The notes below the pieces were generated by a model, which was not told the origin of the DNA, searched no databases, and saw only the letters and a list, made by a program, of their open reading frames with translations. Of a stretch of 64,000 nt of DNA, positions 1-9,067 are shown piece by piece. The DNA lies in the NCBI RefSeq assembly GCF_020559915.1, contig NZ_JAJCLZ010000005.1, positions 72,216 through 136,215 on the forward strand. Reading direction: 5' to 3'. The number at the start of each line of letters is the position of its first letter. Position 1 is the first letter of the stretch. A program made the position numbers and the translations under genes. Source of the stretch: Ruminococcus sp. 210702-SL.1.03. Its GTDB lineage: Bacteria; Bacillota; Clostridia; Oscillospirales; Ruminococcaceae.

Positions 1-9
1 AGAAAACAA

Positions 10-50
10 AGCGGGCTGACCTCTAATTTCAGTGAGATCAGCCCGCTTCG
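10..50 (-). terminator. Intrinsic terminator of the two-component operon
   Basis: Read on the minus strand, an 11-bp GC-rich stem (AAGCGGGCTGA paired with TCAGCCCGCTT) closes a long loop and is followed by TGTTTTCT. It lies about 30 nt after the histidine kinase stop codon, so it most likely ends the response regulator–kinase transcript. Confidence 0.75.
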
Positions 51-81
51 TTTATGCCGTTATAACGTTTAAGCAATTATC

Positions 82-1764
82 CTACGTTTTATCTTTTTCA
101 TCTTTCGCCGCATCTGCCTTCGGCTTATCTTTATCTATATCGGCCTCGTCCGCCGCGCTTTCCTCGTTGATAAATTCCGCCTCTATCGGCTCATCATCGG
201 CGCTGTTCTTCGGCGGCAGCTTCGGCAGGGGCGTTTCCTTAGCCTCAAACCAGAATGTCGAGCCGCTGCCCTCTTCCGAGATAACGCCGAATGCGAACTC
301 GTGCATTTTCAGTATCTCTTTGCATATCGAAAGGCCTAAGCCTGTGCCGACAGTTTCGCGGCGCACCTTTCCGCCGCGGTAGTAGCGGTCGAAGACCTGC
401 GAAAGCTTGTCCTTCGCTATGCCCTGCCCATTATCGGTGACTTCTATGCGCACTATTCCGGGGCGGTTTATCTGCTTTATGCGTATGCGCTTTTTCTCGC
501 CGCTGTAATTGATAGCGTTGTTTACGAAATTGTAGAGCACCTGCGCTATCTTTTCGCGGTCGGCGCAGATGGTGCGGTCGTCGTCGGGCTCGAAAGCTAT
601 ATCGTAGCCGTTTTGCTCTATCATCAGCGTATAGCGTTTCAGCACGTCCTCTATCTGCTCGTGTATCGAATAATCGGTCTTGTTCAGCTCCATATTCGAG
701 CTTTCAAGCTTCGAAAGCTCCAGTATCGAATTTACGAGGTTCGAGAGGCGGTCGGCTTCGTCTATTATTATCTGGCAGTGCTTCTCGCGCTTTACGGGGT
801 CGTTGCCCGAAAGGTCGCGTATCATCTCGGCGTAAGCCTTTACCATAGTAAGCGGCGTGCGAAGGTCGTGAGATATATTGGCTATGAGGTCTTTGCGCAG
901 GTCGGTCACCTTTTTGACCTCATTTCGCGCGTCGTCCAGCACGGTAGCCAGTTCTTCTATCTCGCGGTAGCCCTCGGCGGAAAATTCTACTTCGTAATCG
1001 CCCTCGCCGAATTTCTGCGCCGTTTCGGTAAGCTTTTCTATCGGCCTTGCCACGCGCGCAGAGATAAGCACGGTGACTATGAAAGCCAGCTCGAAGAGGA
1101 TTATCGTGATGTACACGAGCTGCTCGCGGATAATGCTTACGGTAGAATCTATCGGCTCTACCGGCGCTTCGATGAATACATACATCGTGCTGCCCTCGCT
1201 GTCAGAAAAGCGCTTGCAGTAGAATATCTCCTCCGCGCCGAATTCGTCGCTGTGCTTTATCGTGGTAAGGCTGTCCTCGTTGGAATTTTCCAGCTCGCTG
1301 CGGAAGCGGTAGATGGTCTTGCCGTAATTTTTGCTCTTATCCTTGCTGAAAAATGAAAAGTTGCCCATGTTGTTTTCCATTATCAGCTCTTTGCCTGATT
1401 CGTCGCATATCATGACGAACATATTGTTATTAAAAGCCGTCTGCCGCGCAAACGAGCGCGCTTCCTCCAGCTCAGAAGAATTGTAGCTGTTTATAACGCT
1501 TTCAGCGCTGTCCGCGGCGGTGCGTATCCTAGCCGAGCGATAATACTTCGGCAGGAAAAAATACTGGAAAAGCCAGAGCAGCGCCAACACGAAAAGCACG
1601 AAGAACATGAAATATGTCCACACATACGTTTTCAGCGTGCGGCGCTTGCGGAATTTGGCGAAGCAGCGGCGCTTTTTCCTGCCGCCTTTTTCCTCGGCAG
1701 CCGCGCCCTCCGCCCGCGCAGGCACTTCTGCTTCGGGCTTTTTCTTATCAGTTGATCTTTTCAA
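82..1764 (-). CDS. Membrane sensor histidine kinase (HAMP, HisKA, HATPase)
   Basis: Sensor kinase of a two-component pair, expected to autophosphorylate on His and pass the phosphate to the adjacent OmpR-type regulator. In 560 residues I see a basic cytoplasmic start, a first membrane helix (about 47–72), an extracellular domain of roughly 140 residues, a second helix (about 215–238), a HAMP linker, the HisKA box NISHDLRTPLTMVKAY with H299, an N-box (NFVNNAINYS), a G1 box (DNGQGIAKD) and a G2 box (GTGLGLSI). A charged Glu/Lys/Asp tail of about 50 residues follows the ATPase domain and is not part of the usual architecture. The start is a UUG codon lying inside the last codons of the regulator gene (17-nt overlap), suggesting translational coupling; no strong ribosome site is visible, so the exact start is uncertain. 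The signal sensed is unknown. Confidence 0.93.
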   Translation of the reverse strand: MKRSTDKKKPEAEVPARAEGAAAEEKGGRKKRRCFAKFRKRRTLKTYVWTYFMFFVLFVLALLWLFQYFFLPKYYRSARIRTAADSAESVINSYNSSELEEARSFARQTAFNNNMFVMICDESGKELIMENNMGNFSFFSKDKSKNYGKTIYRFRSELENSNEDSLTTIKHSDEFGAEEIFYCKRFSDSEGSTMYVFIEAPVEPIDSTVSIIREQLVYITIILFELAFIVTVLISARVARPIEKLTETAQKFGEGDYEVEFSAEGYREIEELATVLDDARNEVKKVTDLRKDLIANISHDLRTPLTMVKAYAEMIRDLSGNDPVKREKHCQIIIDEADRLSNLVNSILELSKLESSNMELNKTDYSIHEQIEDVLKRYTLMIEQNGYDIAFEPDDDRTICADREKIAQVLYNFVNNAINYSGEKKRIRIKQINRPGIVRIEVTDNGQGIAKDKLSQVFDRYYRGGKVRRETVGTGLGLSICKEILKMHEFAFGVISEEGSGSTFWFEAKETPLPKLPPKNSADDEPIEAEFINEESAADEADIDKDKPKADAAKDEKDKT

Positions 1765-2422
1765 ACTTGTAGCCCATTCCTCTCAGCGTTACTATCAGGT
1801 TGCGGTACGGGCCTAAGCTGTTGCGCAGCATCTTGATGTGTGTATCTACCGTGCGGTCGTCGCCGTAGAAATCAAAGCCCCATACCTCTTCCAGCAGCTT
1901 TTCGCGCGAAAGAGCGATGTTCATATTCTTCACGAGGTAGAAGAGCAGGTCGTACTCCTTCGGCGTCATCTGCGCCTTTACGCCGTCTATAAGCACTTCG
2001 CGCGCGGTGAAATTTATAACAAGACCCTTATAGGTGATGACGTCCTCGGTCTTTTTAGCCGAGTTCACGCGGTTCATCACGGCGCGGATCCTCGCCATAA
2101 GCTCCTTGGGCGAAAAAGGCTTTACAACGTAATCGTCTACGCCTATCTCAAATCCGAAAAGCTTATCATACTCCTCGCCGCGGGCGGAGAGCATTATCAC
2201 TGGTATATCCTTTATCTTCTTTATTTCCTTGCAGGCGGAGTATCCGTCGAGCTTCGGCATCATGATGTCCATAACTATGATGTCGAAATCGTTTTTCTTC
2301 ACGCACTCAACAGCCTCCATGCCGTCGGCGGCCTCCGTTACCTGAAAATCGTTAAATTCTGCATACTCGCGTATTATGTCGCGGATACGCTCTTCATCGT
2401 CTACAACCAAAAGCTTTGGCAT
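1748..2422 (-). CDS. OmpR/PhoB-family response regulator
   Basis: DNA-binding partner of the downstream histidine kinase. Residues 1–118 form a receiver domain with the acidic pair (VVDDEE), the phospho-acceptor Asp in IVMDIMMPKLDGY (about residue 52) and the conserved Lys in VVKPFSP. Residues about 128–224 form a winged-helix domain of the Trans_reg_C type ending in a TLRGMGYKFE hairpin. At 224 aa it is the normal family length. The AUG start has a good GGAGGT ribosome site (minus strand, about 2430–2435). The gene lies first in the pair, and its stop overlaps the kinase start. No strong promoter is visible between it and mntP, so read-through from mntP is possible. Confidence 0.95.
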   Translation of the reverse strand: MPKLLVVDDEERIRDIIREYAEFNDFQVTEAADGMEAVECVKKNDFDIIVMDIMMPKLDGYSACKEIKKIKDIPVIMLSARGEEYDKLFGFEIGVDDYVVKPFSPKELMARIRAVMNRVNSAKKTEDVITYKGLVINFTAREVLIDGVKAQMTPKEYDLLFYLVKNMNIALSREKLLEEVWGFDFYGDDRTVDTHIKMLRNSLGPYRNLIVTLRGMGYKFEKIN

Positions 2423-2558
2423 ATCAATTACCTCCGTTTAAAAGAGAGCGGGTACAGCGCTCGCGCCCTTTCACATTTTTCTGTTATTATCCTACCATAC
2501 TTATATGTATATTTTGTGAAAATACCAAAAAAATATAAGCAAATATACCAAAGCTTTA

Positions 2559-3122
2559 TCACTTCATGAGCGCTTCCACGAGTATCTTTATACCAAGCAG
2601 TATGAGAATTATGCCGCCGCAGGCCTCTGCCTTAGTCTTGTACTTGTCGCCGAAAATGCTGCCTATCTTTATGCCCGCCGCCGAGAATACGAATGTCACC
2701 GCGCCGATGAAAGATACCGCGGGTACTATATGCACCTCGAGAAAAGCGAATGTAACGCCTACCGCCAGCGCGTCGATACTGGTAGCTATCGCGAGCATGA
2801 ACATTTTTTTCGCGGACATGGAAGCGTCGGCGTCAGGCTTTTCCTCCTCGCCCAAGAGCGCCTCTTTCAGCATATTCGCGCCGATGAGCACCAGCAGCAC
2901 AAAGGCTATCCAGTGCGCGTATTTAGTTACCATATCGGCAAAGCTCCTGCCCAGCAGAAAGCCGATAGTAGGCATAAGCGCCTGAAATCCGCCGAACCAC
3001 AAACCTGCTGTCGCCATGTGCTTAAAGCGTATCTTGCCCAGCGACAGCCCCTTACAGACTGAAACGGCGAAAGCGTCCATAGAAAGCCCTACCGCGAGAA
3101 TGAAAAGTTCCAGAAGTCCCAT
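2559..3122 (-). CDS. mntP: Manganese efflux pump MntP (DUF204)
   Basis: Small polytopic membrane protein that exports Mn2+ to prevent manganese toxicity. The 187-residue product matches the usual length of the family and shows about six hydrophobic helices arranged as two related halves, each with a conserved acidic segment: GLSMDAFAVSVC near the N terminus and ATSIDALAVGV in the second half. I place the start at AUG 3122 because an AAGGAAGG ribosome site (3132–3139) sits at ideal spacing; an upstream in-frame AUG at 3146 lacks a site. The leader contains a yybP-ykoY riboswitch and a terminator, which both supports the identification and indicates induction by manganese. There is no visible terminator between this gene and the downstream two-component genes. 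Confidence 0.95.
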   Translation of the reverse strand: MGLLELFILAVGLSMDAFAVSVCKGLSLGKIRFKHMATAGLWFGGFQALMPTIGFLLGRSFADMVTKYAHWIAFVLLVLIGANMLKEALLGEEEKPDADASMSAKKMFMLAIATSIDALAVGVTFAFLEVHIVPAVSFIGAVTFVFSAAGIKIGSIFGDKYKTKAEACGGIILILLGIKILVEALMK

Positions 3123-3151
3123 CTTAAAATACCTTCCTTGTATCAAATTAC

Positions 3152-3201
3152 AAAAAAAGACCCACGGACAAAAACACTTAGAGCGTTTTCGTCCATGAGT
3201 C
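3152..3201 (-). terminator. Riboswitch expression platform: intrinsic terminator
   Basis: On the minus strand a long near-perfect hairpin (GACTCATGGACGAAAAC pairing with GTTTTTGTCCGTGGGTC) is followed by seven T residues, directly between the manganese aptamer and the mntP ribosome site. Its 5' arm shares the GACTC bases that close the aptamer, so aptamer folding and terminator folding exclude each other; metal binding would favour read-through. Confidence 0.85.
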
Positions 3202-3322
3202 TCATCGTTCCAATAAAAAAAAATCGGTATGCGCCGCCGGGCGGTAACTCGCCGCCATTATGTCGAACTGCGCCGCGCGAAAATCAGCCGCAAAAGCTAT
3301 CCGCGCCGACTACTCCCTCAAA
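3195..3322 (-). promoter_or_regulatory. yybP-ykoY manganese riboswitch
   Basis: The minus strand carries the class hallmarks: a 5' GAGGGAGTAG (3310–3319), a central GTTCGACATAATGGCGGC, and a closing ATGAGACTC (3197–3205) that pairs with the GAG of the 5' element. Two GC-rich hairpins fill the space between. This class binds Mn2+ and normally controls MntP-type exporters, which is exactly what follows. The platform is transcriptional (terminator at 3152–3201). Confidence 0.88.
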
Positions 3323-3335
3323 GAGATTATACTAT

Positions 3336-3364
3336 ATACTAACATATTTTATTACCCGTGTCAA
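3336..3364 (-). promoter_or_regulatory. Sigma-A promoter for the mntP leader
   Basis: Minus strand: perfect -35 TTGACA (3359–3364), 17-nt spacer, -10 TAGTAT (3336–3341). The start of transcription would fall just upstream of the riboswitch 5' strand. Confidence 0.6.
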
Positions 3365-3441
3365 GGGATTCGCGGAAAAAATTTCACAAGGCTAACATTC
3401 TAATATCACTTAATTTTTTTAGTATATTTTACATTTCCCTA

Positions 3442-3470
3442 TTGATAATTCCTACAAGATATAGTATAAT
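3442..3470 (+). promoter_or_regulatory. Sigma-A promoter for the AI-2E family gene
   Basis: TTGATA (3442–3447), 17-nt spacer, TATAAT (3465–3470), about 55 nt upstream of the UUG start. Confidence 0.7.
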
Positions 3471-3526
3471 AGAAATAGTGTATTGATTTGTTTTGTGTGT
3501 ACGCACTTTTCCCAAGGGGTGACATT

Positions 3527-4807
3527 TTGAAAAAAAGCAACGAAAAGACCAAATACATATACGCGGGGCTTACGGCTTTTGCAGTGCTGGCGGCGGGAAT
3601 GCTTATGATATACATAATCTTCCGCAAGAAAGAGCTTGCCGCGGCGGTAGAGGTGGTAAAGAGCATACTCGAGCCTTTCATAATAGGCGGCGTGCTCGCC
3701 TACCTGCTCGCACCGCTCTGCAATACTTACGAGCGCTGGATGAACAAGCTGCTGCCCGATAAGAAATGGAAACCGAAGCTTGCCGCTACCCTCGCGGTCG
3801 CCATGAGCTCGCTCTCGGCAATAGCGGTGATAGCCGTGCTGGTGCTGCTTATAGTGCCCGCTACGCTGAAAAGCTTGGTATCGCTGGTGCTCTCAGTGCC
3901 GGGGCTTGTTATGGACTTTATCAACTGGTCTAACGAACGGCTGGCAGACTACCCGCAGCTAAAAAAATACCTGATGAATGCGGTAGACGTGGTGTACGAT
4001 AAGTTCGACAACTGGACTCAGCTCCAGCTTATGCCCTCTATACAAACTCTGCTCAGCGGCGTGGGAAGCAGTATCTCGCTGATATTCACGTTCGCGCTGA
4101 ATATCGTGATAGGCTTTATCATCTCGATATACCTGCTGGCTTCGCGCAAGCTTTTCGCGCGGCAGTCTAAGATGCTGCTATACGCGGTGTTTCGTCCAAA
4201 ATCCGCCGACCTCATCTTCGGCGAGGTAAAGTACGCGGACAGAATGTTCAGCGGCTTCCTGCGCGGCAAGGTGCTCGACTCGGCGATAGTGGGACTGATC
4301 TGCTTCGTATTCCTAAAGATAATGAATTACGAGGACGTTATGCTGATAAGCGTTATCGTCGGCGTTACGAACATAATCCCCTTCTTCGGGCCATTTATCG
4401 GCGCTATACCCTCGGCTCTGCTGATATTCGTCACCAGCCCGATAAAATGCGTTTACTTCGTGATATTCATATTCATACTCCAGCAGTTCGACGGCAATAT
4501 ACTAGGGCCTAAGTGCATGGGCAGTACTACAAAGCTTTCGGCATTCTGGATACTTTTCGCGATACTGCTTTTTGGCGGACTTATGGGCTTCGTTGGCATG
4601 ATAATAGGCGTGCCGCTCTTCGCCGTAATTTACGATATTGTGAAAAAGCTGGTCTACTTCCTGCTTCACAAGCACGGCAGAGATGATATGCTGCCCGCCG
4701 AAACGGAAGACACCGCCGACCCGCCCGACGGAGCGGAGGAACAGCCTGCTTCTGCCGAACCTGTTCAGACGGCTCAAACGGCTGACAACGCAGCACCTGC
4801 TGAATAA
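3527..4807 (+). CDS. AI-2E family permease-like membrane protein
   Basis: Integral membrane protein of the AI-2E/TqsA/PerM superfamily, members of which move signalling molecules or ions; the substrate here cannot be inferred. Hydrophobic segments are spread over residues 10–370, with a loop- and charge-rich central domain and the family-typical late motif GVTNIIPFFGPFIGAIP, followed by helices ending in VPLFAVIYDIV. About 60 residues of Glu/Pro/Ala-rich hydrophilic tail follow. I choose the UUG at 3527 because AAGGGGTGA stands just upstream at good spacing; an in-frame AUG 39 nt earlier has no ribosome site. The resulting 426-aa protein is somewhat longer than family norm because of the acidic tail. 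It is transcribed alone from a clear promoter and ends at a bidirectional terminator. Confidence 0.85.
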   Translation: MKKSNEKTKYIYAGLTAFAVLAAGMLMIYIIFRKKELAAAVEVVKSILEPFIIGGVLAYLLAPLCNTYERWMNKLLPDKKWKPKLAATLAVAMSSLSAIAVIAVLVLLIVPATLKSLVSLVLSVPGLVMDFINWSNERLADYPQLKKYLMNAVDVVYDKFDNWTQLQLMPSIQTLLSGVGSSISLIFTFALNIVIGFIISIYLLASRKLFARQSKMLLYAVFRPKSADLIFGEVKYADRMFSGFLRGKVLDSAIVGLICFVFLKIMNYEDVMLISVIVGVTNIIPFFGPFIGAIPSALLIFVTSPIKCVYFVIFIFILQQFDGNILGPKCMGSTTKLSAFWILFAILLFGGLMGFVGMIIGVPLFAVIYDIVKKLVYFLLHKHGRDDMLPAETEDTADPPDGAEEQPASAEPVQTAQTADNAAPAE

Positions 4808-4816
4808 AAATCTATA

Positions 4817-4854
4817 CGGGACGCATTCCGCAATTCGGAAGCGCCCCGTTTTTT
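4817..4854. terminator. Bidirectional intrinsic terminator between convergent genes
   Basis: A stem (CGGGACGCATTCCG with CGGAAGCGCCCCG) around a 5-nt loop, followed by a T tract on the plus strand and an A-rich run giving T residues on the minus strand. It separates the convergent permease and deacetylase genes. Confidence 0.8.
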
Positions 4855-5725
4855 ATTTCAGTATGTCCTTAAAAAAATCCGCCGAGCTTATCCCTGCGGG
4901 ACGGTTGAACCTGCCCATGAACGAGAGCGAACTTTCGTCGCCGACCGCCACGCGGTTCACGCGCTCCTCACAGCTCAGAGTCACCTCAAAGCCGAACTGG
5001 CGCACTATCTCCTCGGTAAGCTCGCTGCGCATGCCGTAGGGGTAGGCGTAAGTTACCGGCTCTTCGCCCTTTGGCAGGGCTTTCTCCAGTATCTTCAAGG
5101 CTTTGTGGGTGTCGTTGCGCAGAGCGCGGCAGTAGTCCTCGTCACTCTCGCCCGCCATCTGCGAAACGCCCCGCCGCTCGCCCAAAGCGTGCATATCCCA
5201 AGAATGGCAGGCAAGCTCGCACCAGCCGCTAAGCGCCATAGTCCGCGCATTTTCGATGTCCATAGTCGAGTAGGCGGGGTTCGGCGAAGCCTCCTCGGCG
5301 GCGGCGGTGCACCACTCCCCTACCAGACAGAAAACGCCCTTGCATTTGTATTTTTCAAGCAGCGTAAGCACATAATAGAAATTATTGTAACAGCCGTCGT
5401 CGAAAGTAAGCACTATCGGCTTTTCGGGCAGCGGCGTGCCGTTTTTTACATGATCGGCGACTTCGGTGCAGAAAACGGGCGTGTAGCCCGACTGCGTGAT
5501 GTATTCCAGGTCGGCTTCAAGCTCGGCGGCGGAGAGAACGTATTCGCCCGACTGCGACTCGCCTTTTACAACGCTGTGATACATGATTATCGGCAGATCT
5601 GTGCCATCGCCCTCAGCGGCAGCGCGATCGGCGGAAAACGAGCGTACCAGCCCGCATACCAGCACCGCAGCGGCAGCGGCAGCCATCAAGGCCGCTGCAC
5701 GGTATATCCTTAAACTAGCAAACAT
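4853..5725 (-). CDS. Polysaccharide deacetylase (NodB/CE4 fold), membrane-anchored
   Basis: Predicted extracellular metal-dependent carbohydrate esterase that removes N-acetyl groups from cell-wall or other glycans. An N-terminal hydrophobic stretch (residues 9–28, ending VLVCGLV) acts as signal anchor or signal peptide. The CE4 motifs are visible: VLTFDDG (motif 1 with the catalytic and metal Asp), CHSWDMHALG (motif 2 with its two His ligands) and, further on, TYAYPYGMRSEL (motif 3). At 290 aa it is a single-domain member. The AUG start is preceded by AAGGGG. It stands alone, convergent with the AI-2E gene. Substrate (peptidoglycan or a secreted glycan) cannot be told from sequence. Confidence 0.92.
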   Translation of the reverse strand: MFASLRIYRAAALMAAAAAAVLVCGLVRSFSADRAAAEGDGTDLPIIMYHSVVKGESQSGEYVLSAAELEADLEYITQSGYTPVFCTEVADHVKNGTPLPEKPIVLTFDDGCYNNFYYVLTLLEKYKCKGVFCLVGEWCTAAAEEASPNPAYSTMDIENARTMALSGWCELACHSWDMHALGERRGVSQMAGESDEDYCRALRNDTHKALKILEKALPKGEEPVTYAYPYGMRSELTEEIVRQFGFEVTLSCEERVNRVAVGDESSLSFMGRFNRPAGISSADFFKDILK

Positions 5726-5808
5726 AGACGATTACCCCTTTTCTTATCTTATCATAGAATTTGTATGTAAAAAAATTTAGTAAAATTCCAAAAAATCTTG
5801 ATTTGCTC

Positions 5809-5837
5809 TTGTTTTTTTTGTTGAAATCTGATATAAT
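5809..5837 (+). promoter_or_regulatory. Sigma-A promoter for the chemoreceptor gene
   Basis: TTGTTT (5809–5814), 17-nt spacer, TATAAT (5832–5837), about 60 nt before the GUG start. Confidence 0.55.
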
Positions 5838-5897
5838 ATTTATTAGACTATTACACGCCTGCACCCGCGCAGGTTTGATAAATGGGGGTACATAACC

Positions 5898-7949
5898 GTG
5901 AGATCTATACGTTCAAAAATCATGCTCGCCATGCTTTCACTGGCTTTGGGAATATCAGTGCTGCTGTGCGTGATCTTCCTTATATACATTAACATTTCCA
6001 CGAAGCACACGCTGGCTGTTACGATGCGCTCGCTCGCAAGCGAAACAGCCGTGAGCTTTGACTACATGATAAACGAATATATCGAGCGCGCAAGCCGCGT
6101 GGCGCTCGATGCCGATTACGAAGCGCTTGATACGCCGCAGAAAAAAACAGCCGCTTTAGACGAAGCTTTCAGCGACAACGCCCTCATCAGCGACTTTGCG
6201 GTGTACTCTTCATCAGGTTCGCAGCTGGATTCAGACGGCTCGCGCTGCGCAGACGTTATCACCGAAAACGACATTTGGAACGCCGCAAAGCGCAAGACGG
6301 CTACCCTTACCGACATCGTAACAGTAGACAACGAGAACTTCTTCGCTATACTTGTGCCTTCTAACGATGCTACCTTCATTTCGGCGATAGTTCTGAACTG
6401 CACATCTATCAACGAGACGCTGATAGCGGACGACGAACTGAACAGCACAGTATACATTATAGAGAATAACGGTGAGATAATATTCCAGTCTAACTCTTCA
6501 GGCACGAAATACGCGAACAGAAATCCGATAGAGCTTGCTAAAACCGACGAGAATTACCAGAGCATGGCTGACGCTTTCAGCAACGCGCTCAACGGCAAAA
6601 ACGGCAGCACCGAGTACGAGCTTTCAAAAGAGGACTACGCGGTGGGCTACTCAGCAGTTTCAAACTTTGGCGGAACGCTTATCGCGAGCGTACCGACAAG
6701 CAGCTTCAACGCCATGACGGCAACATCAATGCGCGTGATGATTCTTGTTGCGGCAAGCGTTATAATCGTAACATTGCTGGTTTCTGTGCTCTTTGCACGC
6801 AGCATCTCTCACCCGATAGTTTCCACAACGCAGCGTTTGCGCAAGCTTTCTCAGGGCGATATCTCCACCCGCGTAGACGTTTGGTACTCGCGCGACGAGT
6901 TAGGCATACTTTCCAACTCGCTTGAAGAAACGATAGTCAGCCTGCGCCAATACATCAATCTGATACAAGTAGCGCTCCAGCAGATCGCCGAGGGCAACCT
7001 CTGCCACCGCATGGAGGGCAACTTCAAGGGCGATTTCCTCAAGATAAAGACTACGTTCAACGAGATTTTCGAGTCGCTTTCCGAAACCTTCGACTCTATC
7101 AACCACTCCGCCGAGCAGGTGACATCGGGAGCGGTTCAGGTTTCCAACTCGGCTCAGGCGCTTTCGCAGGGCGCGACGCAGCAGGCAAGCGCCATCGAAG
7201 AGCTTTCGGCTACGCTGGGCGGCGTTTCGGATCAGGTAGCACGCAACTCCAGCGACGCTAAGGACGCGTACCGCCGCGTAAGCGACAACTCGACCGCGAT
7301 CTCAAACTGCAACAGCGATATGTCGAATATGCTGGAGGCTATGGAGCTGATAAATCAGACTTCCTCCGAAATTGCAAACATCATCAAGGTCATCGACGAG
7401 ATCTCGTTCCAGACCAACATACTCGCGCTGAACGCGGCGGTAGAGGCGGCACGCGAAGGCTCGAAGGGCTTCGGCGTAGTTGCGGACGAAGTACGTCAGC
7501 TCGCGACAAGATCGGCGGAGGCGGCAAAGCAGAGCTCGGCGCTTATCGAGCGCTCGGCGAACGCTGTAAAGCGCGGCACGGCGATCGCGCAGGAAACTGC
7601 AAAGTCGCTTGAAAATACAGTTAAGAGCAGCGACAAAATACAGGAACTGATGAAGAACATCGCAGACGCCTCGGCTGAGCAGTCGGAGGCGATCTCGCAG
7701 ATAAACACGGGCGTTGACCAGATCTCGGCGGTAGTTTCTGCCAACACAGCTACTGCTATCGGCTCAGCTTCCGCAAGCGAAGAGCTTTCGGGACAATCGC
7801 TGATACTCAAGAACATGATAGCAAGATTTAAGCTTTCCGACAAGCCCGGCGACGAACTGCCGAGCGACAATGACGGCGACGAAACGCAGGAAAATGAAGA
7901 GGAAGAGCAGATCAAAATAGATCTCGACGACAAAGACGACAAGTACTAA
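5898..7949 (+). CDS. Methyl-accepting chemotaxis protein
   Basis: Transmembrane chemoreceptor. The layout is membrane helix 1 (about 12–34), an extracellular ligand domain of about 240 residues (Cache-like by length and placement), membrane helix 2 (about 278–300), HAMP (about 301–355), and a long coiled-coil signalling domain. The hairpin tip that binds CheA/CheW is unmistakable: [20 protein letters not shown] near residues 498–517, then [13 protein letters not shown]. The C terminus is a highly acidic tail without a CheR-binding pentapeptide. Start is GUG with GGGGG upstream. No other chemotaxis gene lies in the window. The gene is followed after 37 nt by phosphofructokinase; whether they are co-transcribed is not certain. 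Ligand unknown. Confidence 0.95.
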   Translation: MRSIRSKIMLAMLSLALGISVLLCVIFLIYINISTKHTLAVTMRSLASETAVSFDYMINEYIERASRVALDADYEALDTPQKKTAALDEAFSDNALISDFAVYSSSGSQLDSDGSRCADVITENDIWNAAKRKTATLTDIVTVDNENFFAILVPSNDATFISAIVLNCTSINETLIADDELNSTVYIIENNGEIIFQSNSSGTKYANRNPIELAKTDENYQSMADAFSNALNGKNGSTEYELSKEDYAVGYSAVSNFGGTLIASVPTSSFNAMTATSMRVMILVAASVIIVTLLVSVLFARSISHPIVSTTQRLRKLSQGDISTRVDVWYSRDELGILSNSLEETIVSLRQYINLIQVALQQIAEGNLCHRMEGNFKGDFLKIKTTFNEIFESLSETFDSINHSAEQVTSGAVQVSNSAQALSQGATQQASAIEELSATLGGVSDQVARNSSDAKDAYRRVSDNSTAISNCNSDMSNMLEAMELINQTSSEIANIIKVIDEISFQTNILALNAAVEAAREGSKGFGVVADEVRQLATRSAEAAKQSSALIERSANAVKRGTAIAQETAKSLENTVKSSDKIQELMKNIADASAEQSEAISQINTGVDQISAVVSANTATAIGSASASEELSGQSLILKNMIARFKLSDKPGDELPSDNDGDETQENEEEEQIKIDLDDKDDKY

Positions 7950-7986
7950 TATAAATATTTGAAACCGAAACAGGAGGGTTCAAAAC

Positions 7987-9066
7987 ATGAAAAGAAGAAT
8001 TGGAATTTTAACGAGCGGCGGCGACTGCCCCGGACTGAACGCGACCATACGCGGTGTGGCGAAAGCTTGCTATGAAAAATTTGGCAGCGATGTAGAGATC
8101 ATCGGCATACAGGACGGCTACTCGGGACTGATAAACAACCAGTGCAAAATTATGCAGCCCTCAGATTTTTCGGGAATTTTGACCACCGGCGGTACGATCT
8201 TCGGTACAAAACGCACGCCTTTCAAGATGATGAAAGTGGTCGAAGAGGATAATGTTGACAAAGTTAGAAATATGAAAAAAACTTACAAAGACCAGAAGTT
8301 GGACTGCCTACTCACTCTTGGCGGCAATGGCACGCACAAGACGGCTAATCTGCTTGCCGAAGAGGGACTGAACGTCATCGGTCTGCCAAAAACGATCGAC
8401 AACGATATTTGGGGCACGAGCGTGACTTTCGGCTTCCACACCGCAGTTGACATCGCGACCGACGTTATCGACCGCCTGCACACCACCGCGAATTCGCACG
8501 GACGCATTCTTGTTGTCGAGATAATGGGCAACAAAGCTGGATGGCTGACGCTGTATTCGGGTATCGCGGGAGGCGCGGACATGATCGTTATCCCCGAGAT
8601 CCCCTACGATATCGACAAACTCTGCGCGGCGTGCGAAAAGCGTGCACAGCAGGGCAAGGGCTTCTCGATTCTTGCAGTTGCCGAGGGCGCATTTGACGTC
8701 GAAGAGGCGAAAATGAAGAAAAAAGAGCGTGCTAAGGCGCGCGCAGAGGCTGGAATCACGACCGCTTCAAACCGCATCGCGACCCAGATACAGACCTCGA
8801 CCGGACTTGAAACACGCGTTTGTGTGCCGGGACATATGCTTCGCGGCGGCAGCCCGAGCGCTTATGACCGCATTCTTGCAACGCAATTTGGCGTACACGC
8901 GGCTGAGCTGATCGCGCAGAACAAGTTTGGCTATGCGGTAGCAAAGATCGGCGACAAGATCTCTGAAAACAAGCTTTCGGACGTTGCAGGCAAAACTAAG
9001 TTCGTTCCCGCCGACGACCAGATGGTAAAGACAGCCAAAGACATCGGCATTTCGTTCGGCGACTAA
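7987..9066 (+). CDS. pfkA: 6-phosphofructokinase, long variant
   Basis: Glycolytic enzyme converting fructose 6-phosphate to fructose 1,6-bisphosphate. Clear family motifs: ILTSGGDCPGLNATIRG at the N terminus, LGGNGTHKTANLL for the phosphoryl-donor Mg site, GLPKTIDNDI around the catalytic Asp, and VVEIMGNKAGWL. The donor site is unusual: GGNGT replaces the GGDGS of classical ATP enzymes (Gly at the discriminating position argues for ATP), whereas the Lys in PKTIDND is typical of pyrophosphate-using and mixed clades. At 359 residues it is longer than the roughly 320-aa enterobacterial/bacillar enzyme, as expected for that clade. Start AUG is preceded by GGAGGG. It is followed directly (one base after the stop) by the Spo0A-like gene. 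Donor specificity needs assay. Confidence 0.93.
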   Translation: MKRRIGILTSGGDCPGLNATIRGVAKACYEKFGSDVEIIGIQDGYSGLINNQCKIMQPSDFSGILTTGGTIFGTKRTPFKMMKVVEEDNVDKVRNMKKTYKDQKLDCLLTLGGNGTHKTANLLAEEGLNVIGLPKTIDNDIWGTSVTFGFHTAVDIATDVIDRLHTTANSHGRILVVEIMGNKAGWLTLYSGIAGGADMIVIPEIPYDIDKLCAACEKRAQQGKGFSILAVAEGAFDVEEAKMKKKERAKARAEAGITTASNRIATQIQTSTGLETRVCVPGHMLRGGSPSAYDRILATQFGVHAAELIAQNKFGYAVAKIGDKISENKLSDVAGKTKFVPADDQMVKTAKDIGISFGD

Positions 9067-9067
9067 A

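Noticed and set aside
613..1356. 247-codon open frame on the plus strand
   Set aside because: It lies entirely inside the histidine kinase gene, has no ribosome site and an implausible Tyr/Val/Arg-rich composition.
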